NCBI GenBank assembly: GCA_030615565.1
Contig: JAUWZC010000161.1
Location: forward strand, 1 to 5,395
Direction of reading: 5' to 3'
Source: Desulfobacteraceae bacterium
Lineage (GTDB): Bacteria; Desulfobacterota; DSM-4660; Desulfatiglandales; B25-G16
Length of the DNA stretch: 5,395 nucleotides
Shown here: positions 3,762 to 5,395 of the stretch, piece after piece
Position numbering within the stretch: position 1 is the first letter of the stretch
How the letters are laid out: the number at the start of each line of letters is the position of its first letter
Program-made: the position numbers and the translations under genes
The notes under the pieces: generated by a model
Told to the model about the DNA's origin: nothing
Seen by the model: only the letters and a program-made list of their open reading frames with translations
Databases searched by the model: none

Positions 3762-5395
3762 ATGAAATATATTGAAAGGCAGGTTAATGTTCCGTTATGT
3801 GCCATCTCGACTACTTCCGGACTGGTCAACAAGACCGGAACCTGGAAGTTTGCCCAACCTCTGTTTATTGATCGCGTCTCTCCTTGTAACCAGCAATGCC
3901 CTGCTGGTGAGGACATCACTGGATATATGTATCTGGCAGGCCAGGGGAAGTTTGAAGAGGCATGGAGATTGATCATGGAGGAAAATCCCTTCCCTGCAAT
4001 CATGGGCCGGGTTTGTTTCCATACCTGTGAGGAGCAGTGTAACAGAAAAGACCACGATGAAGCCGTATCTATCCACACAGTAGAGCGCTTTATTGGCGAC
4101 TATGCCCTTTCCCATGGTCTCAAGATAACAGTTACCCAACCAGAAAAAGATAAAGAGGTTGCTATTGTAGGTGCCGGCCCTGGAGGCATGAGCGCGGCCT
4201 TTCATTTGAGGCGGATGGGATATACTGTTACAATATTTGACTCTAATCAAAGTCCTGGCGGTATGATGCGCTATGGTATTCCTTCCTACAGGCTCCAAAA
4301 TGAGGTACTTGATGGTGAGATCAACAGACTATATGATATAGGGATAGAATTTAAAATGGGAGTAAAGGTAGGTAAAGATATCACCTGGGATTCCTTTGAA
4401 AGCCAGTTTGATGCCATATTCATCGCTATTGGGGCCTATGAAGAGACCAGTCTCGGGATCGAGGGTTTAAACAAGGATGGAATATTTAATGCCCTTGAAT
4501 TTTTACATGAGATCAATCTCGGCAAAAGTCCAAAGACAGGTAAAAGAATTTCTGTCATTGGCGGCGGAAACAGTGCCATAGACTGTGCCAGAGCCTCCCG
4601 CAGGCTTGGGGCAGAGGTGACTATCATCTATCGTAGAACTGAGGCAGAAATGCCAGCGCACGGAGAGGAGATTAAAATGGCCAGGGAAGAGGGTGTTCAA
4701 TTTCTTTTTCTTGCCACCCCAAAAGAGGTATATGGCCAGCGGATGATTTCCGGTTTAAAGGTGGAAAAGATGACCCTGGGGGAAATAGATGACTCCGGCA
4801 GAAGACGACCACTCCCAACTGGGGAGACCTTTGCTATTGATTGTGATGGGATGATAATCGCCATAGGAGAGGCTACTCACGTGGCTGATCTTCCTAATTT
4901 TATCTCGCAAAAAAATGGAGTCGTTACAACCGATCAGATGGGACACACTGATCACTCAAAGATCTTTGCTGGAGGAGACATTATCGATATCCCACATACC
5001 GTTACTCATGCTATCGGCTCAGGCAAGCGTGCAGCTATAGCCATTAATCGATTTCTTGAGGGAATAAAGGGCGAAGAAGACAGGCTCACTCAATTCAGGT
5101 GGGGGGCAAAAGGAAATGTGAGTGTTGGCCGCATACAGGGTACAACCCAGTTTTTGAGAAGAAAACCGACCTTAGAGGTAATAGACTATGCTGACATGAA
5201 CTCCTTCTATTTTGATCACCGGCAAAGTATGAAAAGGAATAAAATCGCTGTAGAAGAACGATTAAAGGGCTTTCAAGAGGTGATCAAACCCCCTTCTCAA
5301 GAAGAGGTAACCTCTGAGGCCCAGCGCTGTTTTAATTGCGGTTCCTGCACCGAGTGTGGAAATTGCTATATCTTTTGTCCGGATAATGCCATAAA
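3762..5395 (+). CDS. GltD-like NAD(P)H/FAD Fe-S oxidoreductase fused to a PorD-like ferredoxin domain (3' end outside window)
   Basis: The frame is open from the ATG to the window edge, giving 544 residues without a stop. Domain order: an N-terminal Fe-S region of the GltD/dihydropyrimidine dehydrogenase type (about 35-115) with Cys42-x3-Cys46 and Cys85-x3-Cys89-x3-Cys93; an FAD-binding Rossmann motif VAIVGAGPGG (133-142) with GGMMRYGIP (166-173); an NAD(P)-binding motif VIGGGNSAIDCA (265-276) followed by YRRTEAEMPAH (290-300), where the paired arginines suggest NADPH preference; and IFAGGD (401-406) with HAIGSGKRAA (416-425) closing the flavin site. After a linker with YADMNSFYFDH (476-486), a cysteine-rich motif starts: Cys523, 526, 529, 532, 535 and 539 followed by Pro. 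It is the first cluster site of a PorD-type ferredoxin and is cut by the window. The context after porG suggests the delta/NAD(P)H-coupling subunit of a 2-oxoacid oxidoreductase, comparable in idea to KorC of 2-oxoglutarate:NADP+ oxidoreductase. It is not glutamate synthase: no gltB is nearby and the ferredoxin tail is foreign to GltD. Confidence 0.9.
   Translation, partial: MKYIERQVNVPLCAISTTSGLVNKTGTWKFAQPLFIDRVSPCNQQCPAGEDITGYMYLAGQGKFEEAWRLIMEENPFPAIMGRVCFHTCEEQCNRKDHDEAVSIHTVERFIGDYALSHGLKITVTQPEKDKEVAIVGAGPGGMSAAFHLRRMGYTVTIFDSNQSPGGMMRYGIPSYRLQNEVLDGEINRLYDIGIEFKMGVKVGKDITWDSFESQFDAIFIAIGAYEETSLGIEGLNKDGIFNALEFLHEINLGKSPKTGKRISVIGGGNSAIDCARASRRLGAEVTIIYRRTEAEMPAHGEEIKMAREEGVQFLFLATPKEVYGQRMISGLKVEKMTLGEIDDSGRRRPLPTGETFAIDCDGMIIAIGEATHVADLPNFISQKNGVVTTDQMGHTDHSKIFAGGDIIDIPHTVTHAIGSGKRAAIAINRFLEGIKGEEDRLTQFRWGAKGNVSVGRIQGTTQFLRRKPTLEVIDYADMNSFYFDHRQSMKRNKIAVEERLKGFQEVIKPPSQEEVTSEAQRCFNCGSCTECGNCYIFCPDNAI

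Noticed and set aside
3795..4298. Minus-strand open frames opposite the flavoprotein and elsewhere (for example 3596-4078, 451-762, 2209-2466)
   Set aside because: They lie opposite genes with clear conserved motifs, have no recognisable domains, and are explained by codon composition of the real strand.
3762..5395. Glutamate synthase small subunit (gltD)
   Set aside because: The ferredoxin-like C-terminal motif, the porG neighbour and absence of gltB argue for an oxoacid oxidoreductase partner instead.

Overview
The window is a plus-strand stretch of central anaerobic catabolism. It holds three complete genes, two genes cut by the window edges, and two repeat-bearing intergenic gaps. The ferredoxin-type 2-oxoacid oxidoreductase, an ETF-linked flavin dehydrogenase and the moderate-to-low G+C content point to a strictly anaerobic bacterium. 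A sulfate-reducing or syntrophic member of the former Deltaproteobacteria would fit, but nothing here proves the taxon.

Layout: the last 62 codons of etfB (1-191) are followed after 11 nt by a complete etfA (203-1216). A 402-nt AT-rich gap (1217-1618) has no convincing gene. It contains two imperfect AT-rich arms in inverted orientation (about 1300-1346 and 1511-1560), and between them a 97-nt segment bounded by a perfect 12-bp inverted repeat (1349-1445). Next come a GlcD/LctD-type FAD-linked 2-hydroxyacid dehydrogenase (1619-3040) and, 25 nt later, the gamma subunit of a 2-oxoacid:ferredoxin oxidoreductase (3066-3629). A 132-nt gap with a second, unrelated inverted repeat (3648-3713) precedes a large Fe-S flavoprotein (3762 to the window end). 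That protein combines a GltD-like NAD(P)H/FAD oxidoreductase with the start of a PorD-like ferredoxin domain.

How the genes probably work together (inference): a 2-hydroxyacid, most simply D-lactate, is oxidised by the FAD dehydrogenase with EtfAB as electron partner. The resulting 2-oxoacid, most simply pyruvate, is oxidatively decarboxylated to an acyl-CoA by an oxidoreductase whose gamma subunit is encoded here. Its alpha and beta subunits are expected just downstream of the window. The GltD-like/PorD-like fusion would connect that enzyme to the NAD(P)H pool. The order etfB-etfA-dehydrogenase matches the lctBCD arrangement of Acetobacterium woodii. The D-2-hydroxyglutarate/2-oxoglutarate pair is an equally formal alternative.

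I see no phage, CRISPR, toxin-antitoxin, defence or RNA gene. The least explained parts are the nested repeats at 1300-1560, the repeat at 3648-3713 and a terminator-like hairpin inside the dehydrogenase gene. I do not see a clearly new biological system.
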